18,874 nt of DNA from Clostridiaceae bacterium (GTDB taxonomy: Bacteria; Bacillota; Clostridia; Oscillospirales; Acutalibacteraceae): positions 1 to 18,874 of the forward strand of contig CAJGBV010000027.1 in NCBI GenBank assembly GCA_904501755.1, given 5' to 3'. Under the pieces are notes generated by a model that was not told the origin of the DNA, ran no database searches, and saw only the letters and a list, made by a program, of their open reading frames with translations. Positions 6,129 to 13,605 of this stretch are shown here, in pieces; positions within the stretch are counted from its first letter, which is position 1, and each line of letters begins with the position of its first letter. A program made the position numbers and the translations under genes.

Positions 6129-7353
6129 ATTTTTCACTCATTATTTTTATCCCTTGAGTTTCTTTGTTTTTAAGCTCATAAAATATTTTCACAGCATTAA
6201 TAAACTTCATTACAAGTCTTGAGTCGCTAAGTACACATCTGTAAATCAAATCTCCACTTTGTATTTCAAAATGCTTACCTGGGCTGAAAGGCAGTGTGGG
6301 TATACCGTTTATTGAAACAAAAATTTCCTGTTCTTTACCATTAATTTCACCCTTAATGGTAAAACCCTCTCTGTCAAGAATAACATTGCCGTTTCCGACT
6401 ATTTGGAATTTATGTTTTTTACCGTCAATCATTTTTATAATGGTGTGGGATGTAATAAAGAAACTGCTGTCCTTTTCTATTTTCTCTTTTAAACTACTGT
6501 AAATAAGTCTGCTCCAATCGGAAACATATCTTATTTCCTCACCCATTTCACTTTTTTTATGCAAGAAAGAATACTCATCACTATACTGCTCATATCCGCA
6601 TTTACTACAGTAAATGGTATTGGAGTCTTTAACATTCATACAGTATTCACTCTTACAGTGAGGACACATATAAAGAACATTTTCAATGCCCTCTATATTT
6701 CCTTTTTTAGCAAAAACGGTTTTTTTATCTTCCTGTTCTCTATAGGCGTCGAAAAGCAGTGCATCATCGGTTTTTGCCTTAACCTCTTCTATATCAGCAT
6801 TTTTAAGTTCCTCACTTGTAAAAAGTCGGTATATATCAAGATAGGTTTTTCCACGACGAATTCCCTTACTCCACTTTGGCATTGCAAAATATGTACCGTA
6901 GCTTCGTGCTACATAAACATCTGCCCCCAGCCATTTAAGGAATTTATATGTAGCCTGTGGAATAGGTGTAGAAATTCCGTCCTCACACATAAGTCCCGCA
7001 GGATAAATAACAAGGGACTGTCCCTCATCAATTACAGCCTTCATATTACGCATATCAGAAACAGTGGTCTGAAACTGCTGTTTCGGGATAACGCCCAGCT
7101 TATCAAAGAAGGATTTCAGCGGCATACTACTGTAAAAGGAATTGCTTATAACAAAGGACATAGGTTCTTTTCTGACCCCCATAAGATTTGCAAAATCATA
7201 TTGAGCCTGATGATTGGCAATAACCACAAAAGGACCTTTTTTGTTCTTTATTTCGTTTCTTATTATAGTTCTTTTAAAGAAAAGCCGTGCAACCACTTCA
7301 CAAACAAGCTGTGCTATGCGGTAGCAGACTATATTCGGTTTTTTGTATCTCAT
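6127..7353 (-). CDS. PlsC-like (lysophospholipid) acyltransferase with C-terminal zinc ribbon extension
   Basis: A 408-residue protein. The first 200 residues resemble the glycerophospholipid acyltransferase domain, which moves acyl groups to lysophosphatidic acid or related lipids at the membrane. NHQAQYD at 47-53 is the HX4D catalytic motif (His48, Asp53). YPAGLMCEDG at 117-126 corresponds to the usual F/YPEGTR substrate block but lacks its Glu. VYVARSYGTYF at 147-157 is a later conserved strand. Beyond the usual end, residues 230-252 hold CPHC...CSKC, a four-cysteine zinc ribbon. About 150 further residues follow that look beta-rich and soluble (including FTIKGEINGKEQEIFVSINGIPTL). The normal PlsC length is about 200-260, so the extension is large. 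The substrate is uncertain. The start follows an AGGGGA site, and the gene is a single unit with its own promoter. Confidence 0.82.
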   Translation of the reverse strand: MRYKKPNIVCYRIAQLVCEVVARLFFKRTIIRNEIKNKKGPFVVIANHQAQYDFANLMGVRKEPMSFVISNSFYSSMPLKSFFDKLGVIPKQQFQTTVSDMRNMKAVIDEGQSLVIYPAGLMCEDGISTPIPQATYKFLKWLGADVYVARSYGTYFAMPKWSKGIRRGKTYLDIYRLFTSEELKNADIEEVKAKTDDALLFDAYREQEDKKTVFAKKGNIEGIENVLYMCPHCKSEYCMNVKDSNTIYCSKCGYEQYSDEYSFLHKKSEMGEEIRYVSDWSRLIYSSLKEKIEKDSSFFITSHTIIKMIDGKKHKFQIVGNGNVILDREGFTIKGEINGKEQEIFVSINGIPTLPFSPGKHFEIQSGDLIYRCVLSDSRLVMKFINAVKIFYELKNKETQGIKIMSEK

Positions 7354-7375
7354 AATCTCAATCCCCTATGAGAAT

Positions 7376-7404
7376 ACTATATCACATATAGGTTTAAAAT
7401 TCAA
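7376..7404 (-). promoter_or_regulatory. Promoter of the acyltransferase gene
   Basis: On the minus strand -35 TTGAAT (7399-7404), 17-base spacer, -10 TATAGT (7376-7381). It begins right after the terminator of the upstream SPFH gene. Confidence 0.65.
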
Positions 7405-7405
7405 G

Positions 7406-7434
7406 AAAAGGATGTGACAGAGCCACATCCTTTT
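7406..7434 (-). terminator. Terminator after the SPFH gene
   Basis: AAAAGGATGTG (7406-7416), 7-base loop, CACATCCTTTT (7424-7434): 11 pairs, with T-rich sequence following on the minus strand. It starts three bases after the SPFH stop codon. Confidence 0.85.
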
Positions 7435-7437
7435 CCA

Positions 7438-8376
7438 TTAATCACAACATTCGTCCTTTTTCTTTTTAGGAGCTTCATCGCTTGCGGGAGGTGTTACATC
7501 ACCGAGTCCCGAAGTTTCGGAAAACATAACATTTGCCTTTGTCATTTCAACAGCATCGGTAGGTACTATAATCTTAGAAGCCTTACCGTTTGACATAGAA
7601 ACAAGAGCCTCATATTTTTTAAGCTCAAGCACAGCCTCGTCAACCCCTGCAGCCTTAAGCGCAGCAAGACCGTCAGCCTCAGCCTGTTTAGCAAGTAAAA
7701 TCGCCTTTGCTTCACCCTCGGCTCTGGCAATACGGGCATCTCTTTCACCCTCAGCCGCTAAAATCATAGCCTGTTTATCACCTTCGGCACGGGTAATAAC
7801 AGCAGCCTTGTGACCCTCAGCCTCAAGCAGTGTTTCACGTCTGTCACGCTCTGCCTTCATCTGTTTTTCCATAGCATTTTGAATTTCGGAAGGCGGAATA
7901 ATATTCTTAAGCTCAACTCTATTTACCTTAATACCCCACTGGTCAGTTGCACAGTCAAGTATTTCGGTCATTTTTCCGTTAATGGTATCACGTGAGGTAA
8001 GAGTGTCATCCAGCTCCAATTCACCAACAATATTACGCAGAGTAGTAGCGGTAAGATTAGAAAGTGCGCTTATAGGATTAACCGCACCATAGGTAAAGAG
8101 CTTTGCATCAAACACCTTGAAATAAACAACAGTGTCAATCTGCATTGTTACATTATCTTTAGTAATTACAGGCTGAGGAGGAGAATCAAGCACCTGTTCC
8201 TTAAGTGTAACACGCTTTGCAATACGGTCAATTACAGGAATAAGGATATGAAGTCCTGCACCCCATGTATACTTATATTTTCCAAGTCGTTCAATAACAA
8301 ACTCGGTAGCCTGAGGAACTATTCTCAGACAAAGGAACACGATTACCACAACAATAGCTAAAAATACAAATCCCAT
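7438..8376 (-). CDS. SPFH/band-7 domain protein (QmcA/stomatin-like)
   Basis: A 312-residue membrane-anchored scaffold of the stomatin/prohibitin/flotillin superfamily, which forms large oligomers in membrane microdomains and often assists membrane proteases. Residues 1-19 form one hydrophobic anchor. The SPFH domain follows (about 20-180), opening with VPQATEFVIERLGKY at 20-34. Residues 176-245 are a charged Ala/Glu-rich helix in which AEG recurs at 186, 197, 208 and 219, an exact 11-residue period typical of a hendecad coiled coil. The tail ends in KKKKDECCD with a pair of adjacent cysteines. Many Gram-positive slipins pair with an NfeD gene, but none is adjacent here. The start ATG at 8374-8376 follows an AGGGTGAT site. 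It has its own consensus promoter and terminator, so it is probably a single-gene unit with readthrough possible from upstream. Confidence 0.93.
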   Translation of the reverse strand: MGFVFLAIVVVIVFLCLRIVPQATEFVIERLGKYKYTWGAGLHILIPVIDRIAKRVTLKEQVLDSPPQPVITKDNVTMQIDTVVYFKVFDAKLFTYGAVNPISALSNLTATTLRNIVGELELDDTLTSRDTINGKMTEILDCATDQWGIKVNRVELKNIIPPSEIQNAMEKQMKAERDRRETLLEAEGHKAAVITRAEGDKQAMILAAEGERDARIARAEGEAKAILLAKQAEADGLAALKAAGVDEAVLELKKYEALVSMSNGKASKIIVPTDAVEMTKANVMFSETSGLGDVTPPASDEAPKKKKDECCD

Positions 8377-8401
8377 AATATCACCCTTTTTATTTTTTAT
8401 A

Positions 8402-8431
8402 ATTATAACATATAGAACATATTTATGTCAA
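8402..8431 (-). promoter_or_regulatory. Strong promoter of the SPFH gene
   Basis: On the minus strand a perfect -35 TTGACA (8426-8431), 18-base spacer, perfect -10 TATAAT (8402-8407) with a TG extension. The -35 overlaps the TGA stop (8428-8430) of the upstream ATPase gene. Confidence 0.8.
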
Positions 8432-9174
8432 TTATCAAACAAGTATTTGAAGGTTCTCTCAGGGTTATCAAGAAAGTTTTTAGTAACCCTGAAATGTTCG
8501 GTTTTTTCAAGCGGAGTACTTTTTATGCTGTCGCCCTTTATTTCCAAAATATCCGCATCGGGAAAAGCCATCAGTATGGGAGAATGTGTGGAAATAATAA
8601 ACTGACTGTTTTTATCCACCAGTGTTTTTATATTGCTCATAAGCCGAAGCAGTCGCATAGGCGAAAGAGCCGCCTCAGGCTCGTCGAGTATATAAATACC
8701 ATCCCCTGAAAATCTGTTTTCCACAAGTGCCATAAAGCTTTCTCCGTGAGATTGCTTATGAAGAGAAACCCCACCATAGCCATCTACTATAAAAGGCGCT
8801 CCGCAGGGTTGTCTATCAAGTTGGTCGATATTGGATGCTACATTATAAAAGCTTTCTGCTCGTAAAAAATATCCGTCTTTTGAAATTACAGGACCTTTTG
8901 CTACGGTAAGATATTCCGATAATACCGAATGGGAATCCTCTGTAGAAAAGCAAAAATTTCTGCTTCCTCCCTCTGCATTAAATCCCATAGCAACGGCAAG
9001 AGCTTCTATAAGTGTAGATTTACCTATTCCGTTTTCTCCTACAAAAAAAGTTACAGGTTTTTCAAAGGTCACAGGTTTTTTCGCTAAGCTTTTAACCACG
9101 GGTAAACGGCTTATATAGTTTTCCTGTGGAATATCACCATCAACAAAAATTTGTCTTACAAAAAGCTTATTCAT
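8428..9174 (-). CDS. Small AAA/ABC-type ATPase (COG3910-like predicted ATPase)
   Basis: A 248-residue stand-alone ABC-ATPase-fold protein without membrane segments. It carries Walker A GENGIGKST at 46-54, an ABC-signature-like SHGES at 142-146, Walker B YILDEPEAALSP at 161-172, and the switch histidine STHSPI at 195-200. The order and short spacing match the predicted ATPases of the SMC/RecF-like, OLD-ATPase-like group (COG3910), not transporter ATPases. No TOPRIM or nuclease domain follows, so it is not an OLD nuclease. Its ATG (9172-9174) lies 13 bases after the alcohol dehydrogenase stop. Its GGAGAG ribosome binding site overlaps the end of that gene, so the two are co-transcribed. The biological role is unknown. 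Confidence 0.87.
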   Translation of the reverse strand: MNKLFVRQIFVDGDIPQENYISRLPVVKSLAKKPVTFEKPVTFFVGENGIGKSTLIEALAVAMGFNAEGGSRNFCFSTEDSHSVLSEYLTVAKGPVISKDGYFLRAESFYNVASNIDQLDRQPCGAPFIVDGYGGVSLHKQSHGESFMALVENRFSGDGIYILDEPEAALSPMRLLRLMSNIKTLVDKNSQFIISTHSPILMAFPDADILEIKGDSIKSTPLEKTEHFRVTKNFLDNPERTFKYLFDN

Positions 9175-9187
9175 TTATTCTCTCCGC

Positions 9188-10363
9188 TTACAGCATAAGT
9201 TTGTAAATTTTTTCTGCAACATCCTCGGTTATATCGATGTATCCGCTAACCGTTCCTGTTCTGCCGTTACCATAACAAAGAGTATGAGCAAGATATGGTA
9301 TATCCGACTCCTTGGCATCAAGTTCTTTGAAATTTTTAGGCATACCGATATAACATAAAAATTCCTGCAATTTCTCAATACCCTCTAAAGCAGTATTTTC
9401 GGGATGTTCAAAATCCATATTACAGCCCCATACCCTTACAGCAACTTGAGCGAATAACATTACATTCTTTTCCATAACATATTTAAACATTGCAGGCATA
9501 ACTACTGCAAGTCCGGCTCCATGAGCACAGTCATATAGCCCTGACAGTTCATGTTCAAGTGCGTGGCTATTCCAATCCTGCGTCCTACCTACACCGCATA
9601 CATTATTATGTGCAAGTGTTCCTGCCCACATAATATTTGCTCTTGCCTCATAATCAAAGGGGTCGTTAATAACCTTTTTACCCTGATTGATAACAGTTAA
9701 CATAAGAGCCTCTATAATACGGTCAGTAACCTCAACATTTTTAGAATTAGTCAAGTATCTTTCATAAAGATGTGCCAAAATATCCGTAATACCGCAAGCC
9801 GTTTGATAGGCGGGAAGAGTACAGGTAAGCTCAGGGTTTAAAACGCTGAATTTAGGCCTTAAAATTTCAGTTCTGCAGCCACGTTTGAGCATACCGTTTT
9901 CGTGCGTTATAACTGTATTACCGCTTCCCTCGCTACCTGCTGCTGCAATAGTCAGTACAGTACCTACAGGCAAAGCTTTTTCAATAGGCACTCCACAATG
10001 ATGGTCCCAAAAATCACCGTCATAAAGTACACCGCCTGCTATTGCTTTAGAAGAATCAATAGCACTTCCTCCGCCAACAGCAAGTATAAAATCAACATTT
10101 TCCTTACGGCAAAGTTCAATACCTTTATATACAAGACTGCTCCTTGGGTTAGGCTGAACACCACCCAAAAGAACGTATGGTATACCCTCCTTTTCAAGAG
10201 ATGCCTTTACCCTATCAATTAATCCGCTTTTTTCTGCACTTTTCGAGCCATAATGAACAAGTACCTTGCTTCCGCCAAATTTTTTAACCAGCTCTCCAAC
10301 AGAGTTTTCCATACCCTTTCCAAAAGAAAAATAGGTGGGTGAGCAAAACATAAAATTATCCAT
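9188..10363 (-). CDS. Iron-containing alcohol dehydrogenase (butanol dehydrogenase/YqhD-like)
   Basis: A 391-residue group III alcohol dehydrogenase, which reduces aldehydes to alcohols with NAD(P)H, usually as a fermentative electron sink or in aldehyde detoxification. The nucleotide-binding GGGSAIDSSK is at 97-106. The four metal ligands expected of the family are Asp194 and His198 (in DILAHLYERY) and His267 and His281 (in SHALEHELSG and CAHGAGLAVV). Length and motifs fit the BdhA/YqhD subgroup, which favours NADPH in characterised members; the cofactor here is not proved. The ATG (10361-10363) follows an AAGGA site. It is first in a two-gene unit with the small ATPase. Confidence 0.94.
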   Translation of the reverse strand: MDNFMFCSPTYFSFGKGMENSVGELVKKFGGSKVLVHYGSKSAEKSGLIDRVKASLEKEGIPYVLLGGVQPNPRSSLVYKGIELCRKENVDFILAVGGGSAIDSSKAIAGGVLYDGDFWDHHCGVPIEKALPVGTVLTIAAAGSEGSGNTVITHENGMLKRGCRTEILRPKFSVLNPELTCTLPAYQTACGITDILAHLYERYLTNSKNVEVTDRIIEALMLTVINQGKKVINDPFDYEARANIMWAGTLAHNNVCGVGRTQDWNSHALEHELSGLYDCAHGAGLAVVMPAMFKYVMEKNVMLFAQVAVRVWGCNMDFEHPENTALEGIEKLQEFLCYIGMPKNFKELDAKESDIPYLAHTLCYGNGRTGTVSGYIDITEDVAEKIYKLML

Positions 10364-10395
10364 AATTTAGTCCTTTCGAAAAAATCATTTTTTTA

Positions 10396-10423
10396 ATTAT
10401 ACCACATCATTATTCTAAGTTAA
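10396..10423 (-). promoter_or_regulatory. Promoter of the alcohol dehydrogenase-ATPase unit
   Basis: On the minus strand -35 TTAACT (10418-10423), 16-base spacer, perfect -10 TATAAT (10396-10401). Confidence 0.6.
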
Positions 10424-10440
10424 AGTATTAAAAGCACAAA

Positions 10441-10482
10441 AAAATAACCCTCGACCTCAAAAACACGGTCAAGGGTTATTTT
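10441..10482 (-). terminator. Terminator of the uraA-upp operon
   Basis: AAAATAACCCT-C-GACC (10441-10456), 10-base loop, GGTC-A-AGGGTTATTTT (10467-10482): 15 pairs with one mismatch, with a T run (about seven) on the minus strand. It starts six bases after the upp stop. Confidence 0.9.
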
Positions 10483-10488
10483 TGTTTT

Positions 10489-11130
10489 TTATTTAGTTCC
10501 GAAAAGTCTATCTCCTGCATCGCCTAATCCGGGAAGAATATAGCCGTTTTCATTAAGACATCTGTCTAAAGTTGACACGAATATATGAACATCAGGATGT
10601 GCTTCTGCCACCTTACTAACACCCTCAGGTGCGCCGATAACAGCCATAAACTTAATGTCTTTACATCCACGCTGTTTAAGCGAATCAATTGCATCGCAAG
10701 CACTGCCTCCGGTAGCAAGCATTGGATCAACAAGAAGAACAAGCTTATCTTCAATACCATCAGGAAGCTTACAGTAATATTCGCACGGCTGAAGAGTTTC
10801 TTCATTACGATACATACCTATGTGTCCTACCCTTGCAGACGGGAAGAGCACATGAACACCGTTTACCATACCAAGACCTGCTCTGAGGATTGGAACTATT
10901 ACTATGGCATTATCCTTAACCACCTGTTGTGTACAGGTTTCGAGAGGAGTTTTTACCTGCTTTTCTGTGGTAGGAACACCCTCTTTAAGACACTCAAAGG
11001 TCATAAGTGTGGTTATTTCCTCAATAAGTTCACGAAATTCCTTCATACTGGTTTTTTCATCTCTTAGTATGGCGATTTTGTGATTAACAAGAGGATGGTC
11101 GAAAATTGTAACGTTATCGTACTGCTTCAT
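10489..11130 (-). CDS. upp: Uracil phosphoribosyltransferase
   Basis: Upp converts uracil and PRPP to UMP and PPi in pyrimidine salvage. The 213-residue protein has the PRPP-binding motif VDPMLATGGS at 134-143 and the uracil-binding C-terminal GYILPGLGDAGDR at 196-208, both standard for bacterial Upp (about 208-210 residues). I use the ATG at 11128-11130, preceded by AGAGAGGCG; an in-frame extension to 11202 would lie inside uraA and lacks family resemblance. The start is four bases after the uraA stop, so uptake and phosphoribosylation of uracil are made from one message. Confidence 0.97.
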   Translation of the reverse strand: MKQYDNVTIFDHPLVNHKIAILRDEKTSMKEFRELIEEITTLMTFECLKEGVPTTEKQVKTPLETCTQQVVKDNAIVIVPILRAGLGMVNGVHVLFPSARVGHIGMYRNEETLQPCEYYCKLPDGIEDKLVLLVDPMLATGGSACDAIDSLKQRGCKDIKFMAVIGAPEGVSKVAEAHPDVHIFVSTLDRCLNENGYILPGLGDAGDRLFGTK

Positions 11131-11134
11131 TAAA

Positions 11135-12541
11135 TTATTCGCCTCTCTTTTTAGCGTGGAGAATAAGGTTGATAACGATACCGAGGATAAGAGCACAAGC
11201 AATGTTTGTTATGGTAACCTGACCAATCTTCATTGCCATACCGCCGATACCGGGAATAAGAATAGCAGCTACTGTAAAGAGATTTGCGTGGTCTTCAAGG
11301 TCAACCTTCTGAATCATCTTAAGACCTGAAACAGCTATAAAGCCGTAAAGTGTAACACAAACTCCACCCATTACGCATCCGGGAATAGAATCAAGGAATG
11401 CAACAAAGGGAGAAACGAAAGAAATTAAAATTGCCATAATAGCGGTTGTAGTAATAGTAGCAATAGAAGCGTTTCTGGTAATAGCTACACAACCAACCGA
11501 CTCTCCGTAAGTAGTGTTGGGGCAACCACCAAAGATTGCACCTACTATAGAGCCTACGCCATCACCAAGAAGTGTGCGGTGAAGACCGGGGTCGGTAAGC
11601 AGGTCTTTATCAATAATGCTGGAAAGATTTTTGTGGTCGGCAATATGCTCAGCAAATACAACAAATGCTACAGGAACGTAAGCAACAGCTATAGTAGCAA
11701 GATAGGAAACATTAAAATCGCCGATTCCCTTGAATGCATTCATAAAGGTAAACTCAGGAACAGCAACAAATGTACTAAGAGCAACCTTGCCGTCAACAAG
11801 CAAGTTTTTGAATACATTAAAATCAATAGCAATAAGATTAGTATTGCCTGTTTTAATACCGATAAAAGTGAAAATAAGAGCAACTACATAACCTGCAAGA
11901 ATACCAATAATAAAAGGTATAAGCTTGGTCATTTTCTTACCATAAGTAGAGCAAAGGGTTACAACAATAAGTGTAACCATAGCACAAATAAATGATACCC
12001 AGCTAAAACCGCTCATTATATAAGAGCCGTTACCATCAACAGGGCCATAGGAAAATACATCCTTAACAGCGGCACCTGCAAGAGAAAGACCTATAAGAGC
12101 AACAGTTGGTCCGATAACTGCAGCAGGCATAAGCTTGTTAATCCATTCTACACCTGCTATTTTAACAACAGCAGCAATAACAACGTAAACAAGGCCTGCG
12201 AAAACTGCACCTATAATAAGTCCTAAATAGCCTAAGTAAACATTAGCTGTGGCACCTGCGAAAGCTGCTACCATAGAGCCGATGAATGCAAAGGAAGAAC
12301 CTAAAAATACAGGGCTTCTGAACTTTGTGAAAAGCTGATATACAAGTGTACCTACACCTGCACCAAAAAGAGCTGCAGAAGTGCTCATAGCATCTTCAGC
12401 TGCGATTCCTGCACTGCTGCTAACTAATACAGGAACAACGATAGTTGCTGCCATAATGGCAAGAAGCTGCTGGAATGCGAATACCAGCATAGCGCCGAAC
12501 TTCGGCTTGTCATGAATGTCATAAACAAGTTTGTTTTCCAT
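11135..12541 (-). CDS. uraA: Uracil permease (NCS2/UraA family)
   Basis: UraA-type nucleobase:cation symporters import uracil across the cytoplasmic membrane. The 468-residue protein has the roughly 14-segment NCS2 layout and its hallmark elements: QQLLAIMAATIVVPVL at 24-39, FAEHIADHKNLS at 296-307 with the substrate-binding-region Glu298, and GGCPNTTYGESVG at 338-350 with Glu346, both at positions essential in E. coli UraA. It is slightly longer than E. coli UraA (429), mostly from loops around 165-180 and 230-262. The ATG (12539-12541) follows GGAGGG. It is the first gene of a two-gene operon with upp. I saw no PyrR-type attenuator in its short leader. Confidence 0.95.
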   Translation of the reverse strand: MENKLVYDIHDKPKFGAMLVFAFQQLLAIMAATIVVPVLVSSSAGIAAEDAMSTSAALFGAGVGTLVYQLFTKFRSPVFLGSSFAFIGSMVAAFAGATANVYLGYLGLIIGAVFAGLVYVVIAAVVKIAGVEWINKLMPAAVIGPTVALIGLSLAGAAVKDVFSYGPVDGNGSYIMSGFSWVSFICAMVTLIVVTLCSTYGKKMTKLIPFIIGILAGYVVALIFTFIGIKTGNTNLIAIDFNVFKNLLVDGKVALSTFVAVPEFTFMNAFKGIGDFNVSYLATIAVAYVPVAFVVFAEHIADHKNLSSIIDKDLLTDPGLHRTLLGDGVGSIVGAIFGGCPNTTYGESVGCVAITRNASIATITTTAIMAILISFVSPFVAFLDSIPGCVMGGVCVTLYGFIAVSGLKMIQKVDLEDHANLFTVAAILIPGIGGMAMKIGQVTITNIACALILGIVINLILHAKKRGE

Positions 12542-12591
12542 AATGACCCTCCAATAAAAAATATTAAGGCGAATTTCACCCTACAAACTTT

Positions 12592-12620
12592 ATAATACCA
12601 CATTATTATCCATTTTTCAA
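12592..12620 (-). promoter_or_regulatory. Promoter of uraA-upp
   Basis: On the minus strand -35 TTGAAA (12615-12620), 17-base spacer, -10 TATTAT (12592-12597). The transcript leader would be about 45 bases long. Confidence 0.7.
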
Positions 12621-12698
12621 ACAAAAAACGACATTCCTTTAACAAATATTATACCTATTAATTATGCAATTTAGCCAAAGAAAAAAATTATAAAAACA

Positions 12699-12726
12699 TT
12701 GTAAATTTTCTTACAAATGATATAAT
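12699..12726 (+). promoter_or_regulatory. Promoter of the zinc-ribbon membrane protein gene, overlapped by an inverted repeat
   Basis: -35 TTGTAA (12699-12704), 16-base spacer, perfect -10 TATAAT (12721-12726). The -35 is also one arm of TTGTAA-N6-TTACAA (12699-12716), a possible operator inside the promoter. Confidence 0.65.
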
Positions 12727-12751
12727 AGAAATATAAAAGGAGGTATACACA

Positions 12752-13540
12752 ATGAAATGTAACAATTGTGGATTTGAGATTGACGATACTTTTACATATT
12801 GTCCCGATTGCGGAAGCCCTGCTTTTTTACAGCCTTCCATGATTAACCCTGTGATTCTTAAATTCAAGGAATTGCTTAAAAGTAAAAAGATGCTGGTTTT
12901 ATGTTTACTTATTACTGTCTCAGCTACTTTCAGTTTGATAAGCGGTTCTCTGTCGGTTCTTGCCATTCTTGCCTCTGTTTTTTTGTGGATTTGTTATTCT
13001 AAAGCTATAAAAGACGAAGTGAGCGTAACCCAGCTTAGAAATATAAGCGGAACGGTTTATGCAGGCTATGTCATTAACTATGTTGCTTATATAACCTTAC
13101 TTGTCTGTGGTATTATTTTTATAATCACCTTTGCGTTTCTTTCCTCAGACCAAAGCTTTATTGATTCCTTAATACAGGAATTCAGAGATATTGTTTCTCA
13201 GAATATACTGATTTTAATTGAGAAATATCTTGCGGCATACGGTTTTATACTTTCTCTGTTGTTGACGTTAGCTTCCATTGTATCCATTATAATCAACGCA
13301 GTTGGTATGAGAAGTATTCACCGCTTTATAAAGACTGCCTATACCGGAATACAGACAGGTCAAACCGAAAACCATTACGCTCACAGAGCTAAAAACTGGC
13401 TTATAGTATTCGGTGTGTTCTATGGTATATCGGCTCTTGCTTCTTTAACGAGTACAAATCTCCTCCCCGTTATTTCAACGGGCTGTATAGCCGCCGCAAT
13501 GTTCGTAGCAAGTTCAATAATTAATAAAGAATTCTTATAA
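12752..13540 (+). CDS. Zinc-ribbon membrane protein of unknown function
   Basis: A 262-residue protein. Residues 3-20 hold CNNC...CPDC (Cys3, 6, 17, 20), a short zinc ribbon of the type found at the N-terminus of many Firmicute membrane proteins. The rest is hydrophobic, with about six membrane segments: roughly 47-65 and 66-83 close together, 104-130, 163-187, 214-230 and 237-255. A soluble loop with QSFIDSLIQEFRDIVSQN lies around 133-150. No catalytic motif is visible. Start ATG 12752-12754 has a consensus AGGAGG site at 12738-12743. It has its own promoter and terminator, divergent from uraA and convergent with rnfB. The function cannot be given. Confidence 0.75.
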   Translation: MKCNNCGFEIDDTFTYCPDCGSPAFLQPSMINPVILKFKELLKSKKMLVLCLLITVSATFSLISGSLSVLAILASVFLWICYSKAIKDEVSVTQLRNISGTVYAGYVINYVAYITLLVCGIIFIITFAFLSSDQSFIDSLIQEFRDIVSQNILILIEKYLAAYGFILSLLLTLASIVSIIINAVGMRSIHRFIKTAYTGIQTGQTENHYAHRAKNWLIVFGVFYGISALASLTSTNLLPVISTGCIAAAMFVASSIINKEFL

Positions 13541-13561
13541 AAATAATACCTAAAATTGTTT

Positions 13562-13592
13562 AACGCGGACCGTATTAAATACAGTCCGCGTT
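13562..13592. terminator. Terminator between the zinc-ribbon gene and rnfB
   Basis: AACGCGGAC-C-GTAT (13562-13575), loop TAA, ATAC-A-GTCCGCGTT (13579-13592): 13 pairs with one mismatch. A five-T run (13591-13595) follows on the plus strand. It can also serve the converging rnf transcript, although the T run on that side is poor. Confidence 0.85.
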
Positions 13593-13605
13593 TTTAATGC
13601 AATTT

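Noticed and set aside
6559..7371. Long open frame opposite the acyltransferase gene (plus strand, 270 codons)
   Set aside because: It is antisense to a gene with clear family motifs, has low-complexity composition rich in Phe/Ile/Cys, and lacks a ribosome binding site and recognisable domains.
8428..9174. OLD-family or retron/abortive-infection defence nuclease
   Set aside because: The ATPase has no TOPRIM, HNH or other effector domain and no defence-gene neighbour. It is co-transcribed with an alcohol dehydrogenase.
12542..12591. PyrR-type attenuator or purine/pyrimidine riboswitch before uraA
   Set aside because: The leader is only about 45 bases, with no terminator/antiterminator pair or known riboswitch core.
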